64,000 nucleotides of DNA from Methylobacterium sp. J-077 (GTDB taxonomy: Bacteria > Pseudomonadota > Alphaproteobacteria > Rhizobiales > Beijerinckiaceae). The notes under the pieces were generated by a model. The model was not told the DNA's origin. It ran no database searches and saw only the letters and a program-made list of their open reading frames with translations. The first letter of the stretch is position 1, and each line of letters opens with the position of its first letter. Position numbers and translations under genes: made by a program. Shown here one piece after another: positions 34,886-43,508 of the stretch. The stretch lies in contig NZ_JAKSYJ010000102.1 of NCBI RefSeq assembly GCF_022829365.1, positions 124,001-188,000 of the forward strand. Reading direction: 5' to 3'.

Positions 34886-37065
34886 GTCACCGTGTAGGCG
34901 ACTTCCACCGACCGCGGCCGGCCGAGCAGCCAGTTGGTGCCGACGCCGTTCACGGCGTTGCCGCTGATCGCGTAGACCTTGTCGAACAGGTTGTAGACCC
35001 GCAGGCTCAGGCGCGAATCCGCGGTCACCTGATGGTCGAGCACGAGGTTGACGAGGTTGTAGGCCGGGCGCCGGGCCGTGTTGGAGAAGTCGCTGTAGAC
35101 CTGGCCGACGTTCTGGAGCCCCACGCGCGCCGTCCAGGCGCGGGCAAAGTCCCAGGTCAGCCAGAGATTGGCGACCCGCTCGGGCACGTCGATCGGCTGG
35201 TTGCCGGCATACGAGATTGTGGCGCCTCCCACGTTCTGGTCGAAGGCATCGTATTGCGCGTGCAGCAGCGCGAGGTTGCCGTCGAGCCGCCAGCCCGGGG
35301 CGAACTGCCAGCCCAGCGCCAGCTCGAACCCCTGCGAAGATTGGCTCCCCACCTGGGTCGACAGGGTCGGCTGGCCGGGCACGGCCGAGATCAGGTTGTC
35401 CTTGACGATCCGGTAGCCGGCCAATGTCCAGTCCAGGGCGCCGTCGAAGGCCAGCCCCTTGGCGCCGATCTCGACCTGCGTGCCGGTGGCGAGCTGGAAC
35501 CCCGCCAGCGACTGATTGAGCGTGATGAGGCTGTTCACCGGGTCGGTGGCGAAGCTGTATTGCGCGTAGAGCGCGCTGTCCGGCGTCGGGTTGTAGACGA
35601 GGCCGAACCGGTAGCCGAGCGCCTGATAGGTTTTTTCGAACTGCGAACCGGTTTGCAGGTCCTGCCGGTGGAGCGTCGGCACGTCGAGCCGCACGCCGGT
35701 CAGGAACGAGAACTTGTCGGACAAGATCACCCGGTCTTCGGCGAAGACCGAGGCCTGGCTGGTCTGCGTGGCGTAGGCCGGCCGCGCCCGCCCGGTCTGC
35801 GGGAAGCAGCCCGGATCGTAGCCGGTCAGCGGCACGCTGGGGGTCGTCTCTTCGAAGTAGAAATTGTTCGTGTGGCGGAAGTCGATGTGGTTCACGTCGA
35901 ACCCGACCGCGAACGCATTGGGCAGGCCGAACAGGCTGCCCTTGACGCTCGCGTCCAGGCGATTCCCGACCTGTTCCTGGCTGTGATAGATCTCGAGGTC
36001 ATCGCTGCGGTCGACCAGTCCGGTGCCGCGATTGTAGATATATTGCTCGGTATCGAGCCAGTGGCGCCGGCTGGTGAGCCGGTAGGCGGTGTTGCGGACC
36101 GTGATGTCGGCCGAGGGCGTCCACTCGGTCTTGAACTGGGTCCAGTTATCCGCCCAGGTTATCTTCGCGTCCCGGACGTTGTAGTTGTTGAACCGGATCA
36201 GGTCCGGGATTCTGCCCTCGACCAGGGGCGTGCCCCAGTAGCGTGCGGGCTCCTGGTAGCCGAGGTCGTGGCTCACCGTGAAGGCGAGGTCCGGGCTCGG
36301 CTGGAACAGCAGGGCGGCTGAGACCGCGAGATTGCGGAAATCGCCCTCCGGCCGGATCCAGCCGTCGGCGCGGTTGCCGCTGACGTTGAGGCGATATGCG
36401 AAGGTCTCACCGAACTCCTCACGGCCGAGCGCCCCGCCCGAATCCAGCGCGAGCCGCGCGACCCCGTCGGTGCCGATGACCGTGCGGGCGGTGTTGATCG
36501 GCACGAAGACCGGCTTCTTCGGCACGACGTTGATCACGCCGCCGATGGCGCCGTCGCCGTACAGGACCGACGACGGCCCGCGCAGCACCTCGATGCGCTC
36601 GACGTTCCAGGTGTCGAACGGGAACGTGACGGTGTTGGCGCCGACATAGAAGCGGGTGCCGTCGTAGAGCTGCTGGATCGAGTTCGGCCCCGCGAAGCCG
36701 CGGGACGTGAACGCGCCGTTGCCGTTGCCCGGCGCCGCGATCGTGGTGATGCCGGTGGCGTCCTGGGTCACGGCCTCGGCGATCGTGTCCTGTCCGCGCA
36801 GCCGTGCGGTCTCCCCGGATACGATGTCGATGCTCGCGGGGGTCTCCAAGGGCGTCAGGCCGAGCCGGCTGGCGGTCCGGTCGGGGGTGCGCAGGTTCAG
36901 ACCGGTGGGTGCGGCGCGGGTCAGGCTGACGCCGCCCTCCCCCTCGACGGAGAGCTGGTCGAGGGCAATCGCCTCCTGGGACGCGGCCGGGCTCGCCAGG
37001 AGGGTGAGCAGGGCACCGCAGAGCGGCGCGCGCCGGCCGCGGGGCGGGTTTTTGGATCGTGACAT
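34879..37065 (-). CDS. TonB-dependent siderophore-type receptor
   Basis: The 728-residue protein has a signal peptide (ends SPAASQ), a TonB box (LDQLSVEG), a plug with IDIVSGETARLRGQDTIAEA and GRFYVGANTVTF-like TRFYVGANTVTF, RIEVLRGPSSVLYGDGAIGG and a barrel ending VEVAYTVTW. Such receptors are typed as ferric siderophore receptors. However, an intact cobalamin riboswitch lies 307 bases upstream on the same strand, so a corrinoid or cobalt chelate may be the true cargo. The downstream gene, in overlap, is a PepSY reductase-like protein. Confidence 0.85.
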   Translation of the reverse strand: MSRSKNPPRGRRAPLCGALLTLLASPAASQEAIALDQLSVEGEGGVSLTRAAPTGLNLRTPDRTASRLGLTPLETPASIDIVSGETARLRGQDTIAEAVTQDATGITTIAAPGNGNGAFTSRGFAGPNSIQQLYDGTRFYVGANTVTFPFDTWNVERIEVLRGPSSVLYGDGAIGGVINVVPKKPVFVPINTARTVIGTDGVARLALDSGGALGREEFGETFAYRLNVSGNRADGWIRPEGDFRNLAVSAALLFQPSPDLAFTVSHDLGYQEPARYWGTPLVEGRIPDLIRFNNYNVRDAKITWADNWTQFKTEWTPSADITVRNTAYRLTSRRHWLDTEQYIYNRGTGLVDRSDDLEIYHSQEQVGNRLDASVKGSLFGLPNAFAVGFDVNHIDFRHTNNFYFEETTPSVPLTGYDPGCFPQTGRARPAYATQTSQASVFAEDRVILSDKFSFLTGVRLDVPTLHRQDLQTGSQFEKTYQALGYRFGLVYNPTPDSALYAQYSFATDPVNSLITLNQSLAGFQLATGTQVEIGAKGLAFDGALDWTLAGYRIVKDNLISAVPGQPTLSTQVGSQSSQGFELALGWQFAPGWRLDGNLALLHAQYDAFDQNVGGATISYAGNQPIDVPERVANLWLTWDFARAWTARVGLQNVGQVYSDFSNTARRPAYNLVNLVLDHQVTADSRLSLRVYNLFDKVYAISGNAVNGVGTNWLLGRPRSVEVAYTVTW

Positions 37066-37114
37066 GGCGTGAGGGGGTCCGTATGCGGCGAGCGCCGGCT
37101 TGGATGCCCTAAAA

Positions 37115-37132
37115 GCAATGTAATAACATCAC
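37115..37132 (-). promoter_or_regulatory. Zur-like palindrome before the siderophore-type receptor
   Basis: The minus-strand reading is GTGATGTTATTACATTGC, a near-palindrome 50 bases before the ATG at 37065. ATGTTAT is shared with the site before the ZnuD-like receptor. The AT-rich patch (37111-37140) around it could be a second promoter between the riboswitch and the gene. Confidence 0.45.
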
Positions 37133-37372
37133 AATTACGATGACGTGCCGGAACGGGCTTCGCCGGAGCGCGGGGGCCCGGGCGGAGGATCGGGTCGCGC
37201 GGACGCGCGGCCGGGATCGGCACGTCAAGGGAGAGCATCGGGAACTGGGACGCGGGCGCGCTTGCTGTGGCACGTCACCGCGAACGAGGCCGCGCCGCCC
37301 GGTGCTCGCGCACGGGCGTCTCGACACCCGCCAGGACACCCCGCCCGGCGCGTTTCGCGTGTGACCACGGCT

Positions 37373-37538
37373 GACGGCAGGTCTCCTGGCTCACGGGTCG
37401 CCGCCCTCGCACCGTCTTCCCGGGCCAAGACCCAGTGACGTGGTGGTGAAGGGCTCACCGTTCACAGTTGCGGGGACAGCCGCGGTTTCGGAGCAGGCCC
37501 CACACCGCGTTCCCTTTTGATCCCCGAAGGGAACCGTC
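37373..37538 (-). promoter_or_regulatory. Cobalamin (B12) riboswitch
   Basis: Read on the minus strand the segment has all the conserved parts of the cobalamin aptamer in order: a P1 arm GACGG at the 5' end, GGTTCCCTTC...AAAAGGGAAC (hairpin 37509-37534), GCTGTCCCCGCAACTGTG, CACTGGGTCTTGG, CCGGGAAGACGG and the B12 box GAGCCAGGAGACCTGCCGTC at the 3' end, pairing with P1. Length about 166 bases is normal. The gene in front is the TonB receptor at 34879-37065. No clear expression platform terminator is seen directly after it. Confidence 0.93.
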
Positions 37539-37567
37539 GCGGAATAGCTTGGCTGTACGTTACGGCG

Positions 37568-37621
37568 GCGTCAAGCGCCACGATACAGATCCGATATGGA
37601 TCCGATCGTGGCGTTCGACGC
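37568..37621. repeat. Nested inverted repeat between the riboswitch and the chemoreceptor gene
   Basis: Three nested arms pair: GCGTC with GACGC, CGCCACGAT with ATCGTGGCG (perfect, 9 bp), and GATCC-GATAT-GGATC in the centre. It has no T-run on either side. It may be a hairpin at the start of the riboswitch transcript or an operator for divergent promoters. The downstream DNA to 37832 is strongly AT-rich and holds no gene. Confidence 0.55.
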
Positions 37622-37832
37622 CCGGATATCCGTATATCGAGAGTAGTCGTGCGGTTCAAAGACAAGCATTTGCTCAGCATTGATGGCAATCTGATAAATA
37701 TAGTTTATATGATCGGGAATAAGTATCATTGTAGAAGAAAATTGAATCACTGCAGTGCGAGATGTAAAATTCACGAAAGTGACACACTCAACGTTCAGGA
37801 TAGCCCAAATTCTAAATCGGGCAGCAATCAAC

Positions 37833-39533
37833 ATGACAGAAAAGACGTCGCCGGAAAGCAAATTCAATTTAAGAAATCTCATTAGAATATCGTTATTTGT
37901 ATTGTTTGCGCTCTCGATGTCGGTCGGGGTGTTCTCGATCTCCCGTATCGAGCGGGTGAATGAAGCTGCGCATGCGATGGCGGACGAGCTCGAAGTCGTG
38001 GCCGGTCTCGCGAGGATGAATGAACTCAGTCAGGAGTTCCGGGCCCTCAGTATCCTTGCCCATAGCGCGCGCAGCGAAGACGAGCGGCGGAGCTATACGG
38101 CCGAGAACACGCACGTGGAGGAGGCGTTCTCCGCCGCCTGGAGCGCCTATGCTCCGACCATCTCCGGGGTCGAGGAACAGGACATCGCCCATCGTCTGCG
38201 CGCGGCGTGGCAGCATTTCCTCGCGGTCGAAGCCGAGGCTCTGGCGCTCGACCGGGCGGGCGAACGCGAGCAGGCCGACACCGTGTTCGCCGGCGCGCTG
38301 CGTGCCGATGCCGAAATGTTCAAGAAGGCCGTCAATACGGTGCTGGATCATCGGCGGGCGCGCGTCGCCGAACGCGTCGCGGAAACCGACGCCGTCGGCC
38401 GGATGTCGCGCACCGCCGTGGCCGTGGGGCTGGGCGTCGTCGCGCTCCTGACCTTGGCGATCGGTTTCCTCATCGTGCGCCGCGTCGCGACGCCGATCGC
38501 GACGATCACCGACGTGATGCGCAAGCTCGCCGGAAACGATCTCACCACCGAAATCCCCGCTGCTCAACGGCGCGACGAGATCGGCGCGATGGCACGCGCG
38601 GTCCAGGTCTTCAAAGACAACATGCTCCAGAACCGCGCCCTGGAGGCGGAGGCTGGCGAGGCGCGTGCGCGGGCGGACCGGCAAGCGCAGACCACCATGC
38701 GCGAGATGGCAACGCGCTTCGAGACGGCCGTCGGCGGCATCGTGGTGGCCCTGGCATCCTCAGCAACCCACCTCAACACGACCGCCGAGACCATGAGCGG
38801 CATCGCAGGCGAGACCGCGAGCCAGTCCACCGCCGTGGCTGCGGCGGCGGAGGAAGCGGCTACCAATGTCAAGACGGTGGCAGCCGCCGCCAGCGATCTC
38901 GGGTTGTCGGTGCGGGAAGTCGGCCGCCAGGCCGAGATCGCGTCCACTGTCGCGCATCGTGTCGCCGAGGAGGCGACGCAGACCAGCAACCTCGTCCAGG
39001 CGCTGAGCGACGCCGCAGCCCGGATCGGCGACGTCGTCGGGATCATCTCCAACCTCGCCGCCCAGACCAATCTGCTGGCGCTTAACGCCACGATCGAGGC
39101 GGCCCGCGCCGGCGAGGCCGGGCGCGGCTTCGCCGTGGTCGCTTCCGAGGTCAAGGCGCTCGCGGGCCAGACGGCTCGGGCGACCGACGATATCGCGCGT
39201 CACGTCGCGACCATTCAGGGCTCCACCCATGAGGCCGTCCACGCCATCGAAGGCATCTCGACCCGGATCCGGGACATGAGCGGTGCCGCGGCCTCGATCG
39301 CTGCGGCGGTCGAACAGCAGAACACGGCGACCCAGGACATCGTGCTCACCATCTCCCACGCTGCGACCGGGACCGAAGAGGTGACGACCAACATCGCGGG
39401 CGTCTCGGACATCGCCCAGAGCGCGGGCCGGGCGGCGAGCGAGGTCCTCGATTCGGCGAACGGCCTGTCCCGTCAGGCCGAGCAACTCGGCGGTGAAGTG
39501 AACCAGTTCCTCCGGACGATCCGGGCGGCGTGA
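37833..39533 (+). CDS. Methyl-accepting chemotaxis protein
   Basis: The 566-residue chemoreceptor has a transmembrane helix at 18-37, a periplasmic four-helix-bundle type domain of about 160 residues, a second helix near 196-217 ([20 protein letters not shown]), a HAMP domain and a long cytoplasmic coiled coil. The hairpin tip [20 protein letters not shown] and [20 protein letters not shown] bind CheA/CheW. ATG at 37833 is chosen; the frame extends 26 codons upstream in AT-rich DNA without a Shine-Dalgarno site. A solute-binding protein follows 67 bases on and may present its ligand. Confidence 0.92.
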   Translation: MTEKTSPESKFNLRNLIRISLFVLFALSMSVGVFSISRIERVNEAAHAMADELEVVAGLARMNELSQEFRALSILAHSARSEDERRSYTAENTHVEEAFSAAWSAYAPTISGVEEQDIAHRLRAAWQHFLAVEAEALALDRAGEREQADTVFAGALRADAEMFKKAVNTVLDHRRARVAERVAETDAVGRMSRTAVAVGLGVVALLTLAIGFLIVRRVATPIATITDVMRKLAGNDLTTEIPAAQRRDEIGAMARAVQVFKDNMLQNRALEAEAGEARARADRQAQTTMREMATRFETAVGGIVVALASSATHLNTTAETMSGIAGETASQSTAVAAAAEEAATNVKTVAAAASDLGLSVREVGRQAEIASTVAHRVAEEATQTSNLVQALSDAAARIGDVVGIISNLAAQTNLLALNATIEAARAGEAGRGFAVVASEVKALAGQTARATDDIARHVATIQGSTHEAVHAIEGISTRIRDMSGAAASIAAAVEQQNTATQDIVLTISHAATGTEEVTTNIAGVSDIAQSAGRAASEVLDSANGLSRQAEQLGGEVNQFLRTIRAA

Positions 39534-39600
39534 CGCCAGGGCGCTGAGAGAGGGGCGACGGCGGCGATCGACGTGATCCGTCGCAGAGGGGGGAAGTTTC

Positions 39601-40626
39601 ATGGCGTCAGAGTTTCGAACCGGTGCCGTCACGGGCCGCGAAGTCGCCGGAGCGGGCGTTGCCGCCGCCCGTCGCCGGGCCGGTAGCGGCACGGGCCGCG
39701 GGACGAGAGGCCTGCTGGCCCTGGCGCTCGGCGCGGGGCTCGCGTTGATCGCCGGCCGCGCTTCGGCGACGACCATCGGGGTCTCGATGGTGCCGCCCGT
39801 CGCCTTCTTCCAATATCTGCGCGATGGCCTCGCGGCGCGTGCGAAGACCTATCCCGACCATTCCGTGCGGTTCGAATATGCCGAGACCGGGGACGGCGCG
39901 AAGCAGGTCGAGCAGGTGAAGCGCTTCATCCGCGAGAAGGTCGACGCGATTGTCATCCTCCCGGTCGAATTCGCGGCGACCCGGGAAATCACCAAGCTGT
40001 CGCAGGAAGCAAACATTCCATTGGTTGACGTCAACAACGGTCCGCGCGAGGACTGGTTTTCCGGACGTGTCGCATTGGCCCTGCCCAATGATCTGGTCGC
40101 CGGCCGGCTGCAGATGCGGATCATGGCCCGGTCGACGAACGGTGCCGGCCGGTTGGCCATCATCCGCGGCCCGTCATCCCATTCGGCCTCGGTCCTGCGG
40201 ACGCAGGGTGTGAAGGAAGTGCTGGCCGAGTTCCCCGGGATCTCGATCGTCGAAGAAGAGGCCGCGGACTGGGACCGCAAGAAGGCCGCGACGCTCGTCG
40301 CCGGGTGGCTCGCCAAAGGCCAGAGGATCGACCTGATCGCCGCCAACAACGACGAGATGGCGATGGGCGCGGCCGATGCCCTGGAGGCAGCCAAGATCCC
40401 GCCGGGTCGGATCCTGATCGGCGGCGTAGATGGAACGCCCGATGGCCTGGAGGCGCTGGATCAGAAGCGGATGATGGTGACCATTTTTCAGGACGCGGCC
40501 GTCGAGGGTGGCCGGGCGATCGACGACGCCGTGAAGCTGATCAGGCGGGAACCGGTGCAGCAATACGATTGGGTCGCCTTCGACCTCGTCACCGACAAGA
40601 CGTTGCCGCGCTACAGGAACAAGTGA
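39601..40626 (+). CDS. Periplasmic sugar-binding-type protein (PBP1/RbsB family)
   Basis: The 341-residue protein has an Arg-rich signal region then a hydrophobic stretch ending AGRASA, and an RbsB-like fold: IGVSMVPPVAFFQYLRDGL, VDAIVILPVEFAAT, IPLVDVNNGP, IAANNDEMAMGAADALEA and ILIGGVDGTPDG. It should bind a sugar or similar ligand in the periplasm. GGGGGGAAG precedes the ATG. No permease or ATPase gene is near; the upstream neighbour is a chemoreceptor, so I infer a sensing rather than transport role. Confidence 0.85.
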   Translation: MASEFRTGAVTGREVAGAGVAAARRRAGSGTGRGTRGLLALALGAGLALIAGRASATTIGVSMVPPVAFFQYLRDGLAARAKTYPDHSVRFEYAETGDGAKQVEQVKRFIREKVDAIVILPVEFAATREITKLSQEANIPLVDVNNGPREDWFSGRVALALPNDLVAGRLQMRIMARSTNGAGRLAIIRGPSSHSASVLRTQGVKEVLAEFPGISIVEEEAADWDRKKAATLVAGWLAKGQRIDLIAANNDEMAMGAADALEAAKIPPGRILIGGVDGTPDGLEALDQKRMMVTIFQDAAVEGGRAIDDAVKLIRREPVQQYDWVAFDLVTDKTLPRYRNK

Positions 40627-40726
40627 GCCCGCCCGCCGGACGCGAGCTCGCCATCCGGCAAGCTCCGGCTGGAGCCGGGCGCTTCGGGGCGTTGTCGCGC
40701 TCCGGGGGGCACGATACGACGCCCGA

Positions 40727-41069
40727 ATGACGGTCTGGCGCCCCCCCTTCCGAGATCCGCGGGAAGGCCTTGGGCCTGCCCCGGCGGGGGCACCGGCTGC
40801 TGGTCGCCGAGGTCCAGGCCGATGACGGGCGCCTGAAAGGCGTGCGGCCGCTCGGGGGCAGCGTCGAATTCGGCGAGCGGGCGGACGCGGCGCTCGTGCG
40901 GGAATTCCGGGCGGTGTGCGGCGTTGCGCAGCCGCTGATCGTGACCCTGTCGGCCGGGAACAGCCCGCAGCGGGCGCGGATGCCGGGGGCGCGCGCCGCC
41001 GCGGCTTTGCTCGAGTCGGTCGACGCGGTCGCCGCGACCGTGCTCTGCGATACCGGCTTGAAATACCGA
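40727..41069 (+). pseudogene. Mosaic pseudogene: NUDIX hydrolase front, cysteine-synthase-like tail
   Basis: MTVWRPPFRDPREGLG starts at 40727 in one frame; one base later in the reading (around 40770) the same protein continues as LPRRGHRLLVAEVQADDG and RLKGVRPLGGSVEFGE, the NUDIX box. A +1 shift near CTTGGGCCTGCC splits it. The NUDIX homology breaks off near 40913. The same frame then gives AATVLCDTGLKYRR, the usual C-terminus of PLP-dependent cysteine synthase-like enzymes. It reads like a deletion that joined the remains of two genes. Confidence 0.6.
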
Positions 41070-41215
41070 CGGTTGTGCGATCGACCGTCCCGCCTTTGCC
41101 GCTGCGCCCCCGCGATGCTAGAGCCGGGCGACCCCATCGGTCCGGGTCCTCCGCGACGCCGCGGCCGATGCGCCCGGACGTTCTGTCCGAAGCGGAGACG
41201 GGTGCTGGCGGAATC

Positions 41216-42652
41216 ATGACGACACGACCACCCCCACGCGGCGGCCCGAACGGGCGCAAGCCCGGAGCCGGCAAGTTCTCCTCCGGCAAGTTCTCGCCTG
41301 GCAAGTTCCAGTCCGACGGGCGCGCCCGCACCGGCCCGCGCACCAGCGCCCGCGACGCCGCCGAGCGCGCCGCCCGCAACAGCGGCGACGATGCCGGCAC
41401 CCGCGATCCCTGGACCGCGCAGGGCACGCCCCATGCCGTCGCGGCGGCTGCCGCAGCCGCCGCGAAGCCGAAGCCGCGGCCTGCCCCGGTCGCGCGCGAC
41501 GAGGCCCCGCCCCCGCGCAAGGCGCCGCCCCGGCCGAGCGCCAGGCCGGCCGCGAAGGCGCAGACCCGATCCGTCGAGTCGCGTCCGGAACCGTCCGCGC
41601 CGCCGGCCGGCCCGACCCGGCGCGAGCAGCGCGCCGCCGCCTCCGCGACCCTCGCCTCCGGGGTGCAGACCCTGACGGTGGAGGCGGACGAGGCCGGCAT
41701 GCGCATCGATAGGTTCCTCACCGCGCGCTTCCCGCTCCTGCCCTTCACCCGGGTCCAGAGCATCGTCCGCAAGGGCGAGCTGCGGGTCGACGGCAAGCGC
41801 GCCAAGCCCAACGACCGGCTGGAGCCGGGCATGAGCGTGCGCGTGCCGCCCCTGCGCCTCGACCAGCCGACCGAGCGCCCGCGCAGCGCCGCCCGGGAGC
41901 AGGACGATGCCGAGTTCCTGCGCTCGCTGATCCTCTACGAGGACGCGGACATGATGGTGCTGAACAAGCCCTTCGGCCTCGCGGTCCAGGGCGGGTCGGG
42001 CACGGTCCGCCACGTCGACGGGCTGCTCGCGGCGCTGACCGGGGCGGACGGGCAGAAGCCGCGCCTCGTCCACCGGCTCGACAAGGATACGGCCGGCTGC
42101 CTGATCATCGCCAAGACCCGGCTGGCGGCAGCCACGCTCGCGAAGAGTTTCCGCTCGCGGGCCGCGCGAAAAATCTACTGGGCGCTCACGGCGGGCGTGC
42201 CGCGGGTGCGCCAGGGGCGGGTCTCGACCTACCTCGCCAAGGACGAGCCGACCGATGCCGATGCCCGCATGCGGGTCGCCAAGCACGGCGACGAGGGCGC
42301 GAGCCATGCGCTGACCTATTACGCGATGGTCGATCAGGCCGCCCAGAAACTGTCCTGGCTGTCGTTCAAGCCGGTCACCGGCCGCACCCACCAGCTGCGC
42401 GCCCATGCCGCCCATATCGGCCATCCGATCGTCGGCGACCCGAAATACTTTTCCGTGGAGAACTGGGAGCTGCCCGGCGGCATCCAGAACCGCCTGCACC
42501 TGCTCGCCCGCCGGATCGTGATCCCGCATCCGCGCACGGGCCGGCCGGTGGATGTGAGCGCACCGCTGCCGCCGCACATGGCCCAGAGCTGGAACCTCCT
42601 GGGCTTCGACGCCTCCCGCTACGACCCGATCGTCGAGGCGCCGGAGAGCTGA
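41216..42652 (+). CDS. RluA family pseudouridine synthase
   Basis: The 478-residue protein has a low-complexity, basic N-terminal extension of about 145 residues, an S4 RNA-binding domain (155-210), and the RluA catalytic core with HRLDKDTAG (catalytic Asp289) and KPVTGRTHQLRAHAAHIGHP. It makes pseudouridine in 23S rRNA, most like RluC. The N-terminal tail starts with three GKFxS units and has Ala/Pro/Lys runs; it is absent from most family members. The gene's last 34 bases overlap the convergent hydrolase gene. Confidence 0.9.
   Translation: MTTRPPPRGGPNGRKPGAGKFSSGKFSPGKFQSDGRARTGPRTSARDAAERAARNSGDDAGTRDPWTAQGTPHAVAAAAAAAAKPKPRPAPVARDEAPPPRKAPPRPSARPAAKAQTRSVESRPEPSAPPAGPTRREQRAAASATLASGVQTLTVEADEAGMRIDRFLTARFPLLPFTRVQSIVRKGELRVDGKRAKPNDRLEPGMSVRVPPLRLDQPTERPRSAAREQDDAEFLRSLILYEDADMMVLNKPFGLAVQGGSGTVRHVDGLLAALTGADGQKPRLVHRLDKDTAGCLIIAKTRLAAATLAKSFRSRAARKIYWALTAGVPRVRQGRVSTYLAKDEPTDADARMRVAKHGDEGASHALTYYAMVDQAAQKLSWLSFKPVTGRTHQLRAHAAHIGHPIVGDPKYFSVENWELPGGIQNRLHLLARRIVIPHPRTGRPVDVSAPLPPHMAQSWNLLGFDASRYDPIVEAPES
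41270..41314 (+). repeat. Three imperfect 15-bp tandem repeats inside the RluA gene
   Basis: GGCAAGTTCTCCTCC, GGCAAGTTCTCGCCT and GGCAAGTTCCAGTCC follow head to tail and encode GKFSS-GKFSP-GKFQS in the N-terminal extension. The frame is kept, so copy number changes would be tolerated. Confidence 0.85.
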
Positions 42653-43332
42653 GCCTGCAGCCACGGCACGATCGCCTCCGCCAGGGCGTCGGGGGCCTCC
42701 ATCGGCAGCATGTGGCCGGAGCCGTCGATCACCGTCAGGACGGCGCCGGGGATGCCGGCCTGCAGCTCCCGCGCCTCGTCGAGGCTGCGCAGGCCGTCCT
42801 GGGCGGCGGCCACCACCAGGGTCGGGCAGGCGATGGAGCCGAGCCGGTCGCGGTCGCTCGCGCGCGCCTGCCCCGCCTGACGCAGGAACACCTCACCGCC
42901 GAGGCGGTCGCCCATCTGCCGGATGCGGGCGATCAGGGCCGCGTCGCCGGCCCGGTCCGGATGGATCGATCCGAGAATCGCGGCCCGGCTGAGCCCGGAG
43001 AATCCCTGGCGGCGGACATTCTCGACCGCCGCCGCCTTCCGGCGCGCCTGGGCCGGGGTGTCGGCGCGGGCCGAGGTGGCGATCAGCACGAGCGCTTGGA
43101 CCCGATCCGGCGCGAGCCGGGCGATCTCCCGGGCGACGTAGCCGCCCATGGAGAAGCCGACCAGCGCGAATCGGTCCGGCGCCTCAGCGGCGACCCGCCC
43201 GGCCATGGCGTCGATGGCGGTGTCCCGGCTCAGGTCGCCGTGCAGGATCGGGCCGAGCGGCGCGAGAAGCGGGCCTATGTCCGCCCAGAGGTCGGGATCG
43301 GTCATGAAGCCGGGCAGCAGGACGAGGCTCAT
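42619..43332 (-). CDS. Alpha/beta hydrolase
   Basis: The 237-residue protein starts MSLVLLPGFMTDPDLWADIG, then has the nucleophile elbow LVGFSMGGYVA (Ser in GFSMGG), an acid near VVAAAQDGL and the catalytic His in GSGHMLPMEAPD. It is a soluble esterase/lyase-like enzyme of unknown substrate (BioH/MhpC group). ATG at 43332 chosen because the hydrolase fold starts there. The gene is convergent with the RluA gene and overlaps it by 34 bases. Confidence 0.85.
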   Translation of the reverse strand: MSLVLLPGFMTDPDLWADIGPLLAPLGPILHGDLSRDTAIDAMAGRVAAEAPDRFALVGFSMGGYVAREIARLAPDRVQALVLIATSARADTPAQARRKAAAVENVRRQGFSGLSRAAILGSIHPDRAGDAALIARIRQMGDRLGGEVFLRQAGQARASDRDRLGSIACPTLVVAAAQDGLRSLDEARELQAGIPGAVLTVIDGSGHMLPMEAPDALAEAIVPWLQAQLSGASTIGS

Positions 43333-43508
43333 CGGGCAGTCACGGGTATCGCTCCTCGGCGGCCCGATATCGCCGGTGGAGCGCGGACCGTGACCCGACG
43401 GTCTCGCGTCCGGCATGCCTTGGCAATCGGCGGCCTCGCCTCATATGCTGATCCGCGACCCGCCGTTCCGCCGCGGGGCCGATTTCCCGCGGTTCGAGAC
43501 CCTGACGC

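Noticed and set aside
37571..37885. Two frames of about 100-120 codons in the AT-rich region before the chemoreceptor
   Set aside because: They overlap each other on opposite strands, have no ribosome binding site, and one ends inside the chemoreceptor start. AT-rich composition alone explains them.
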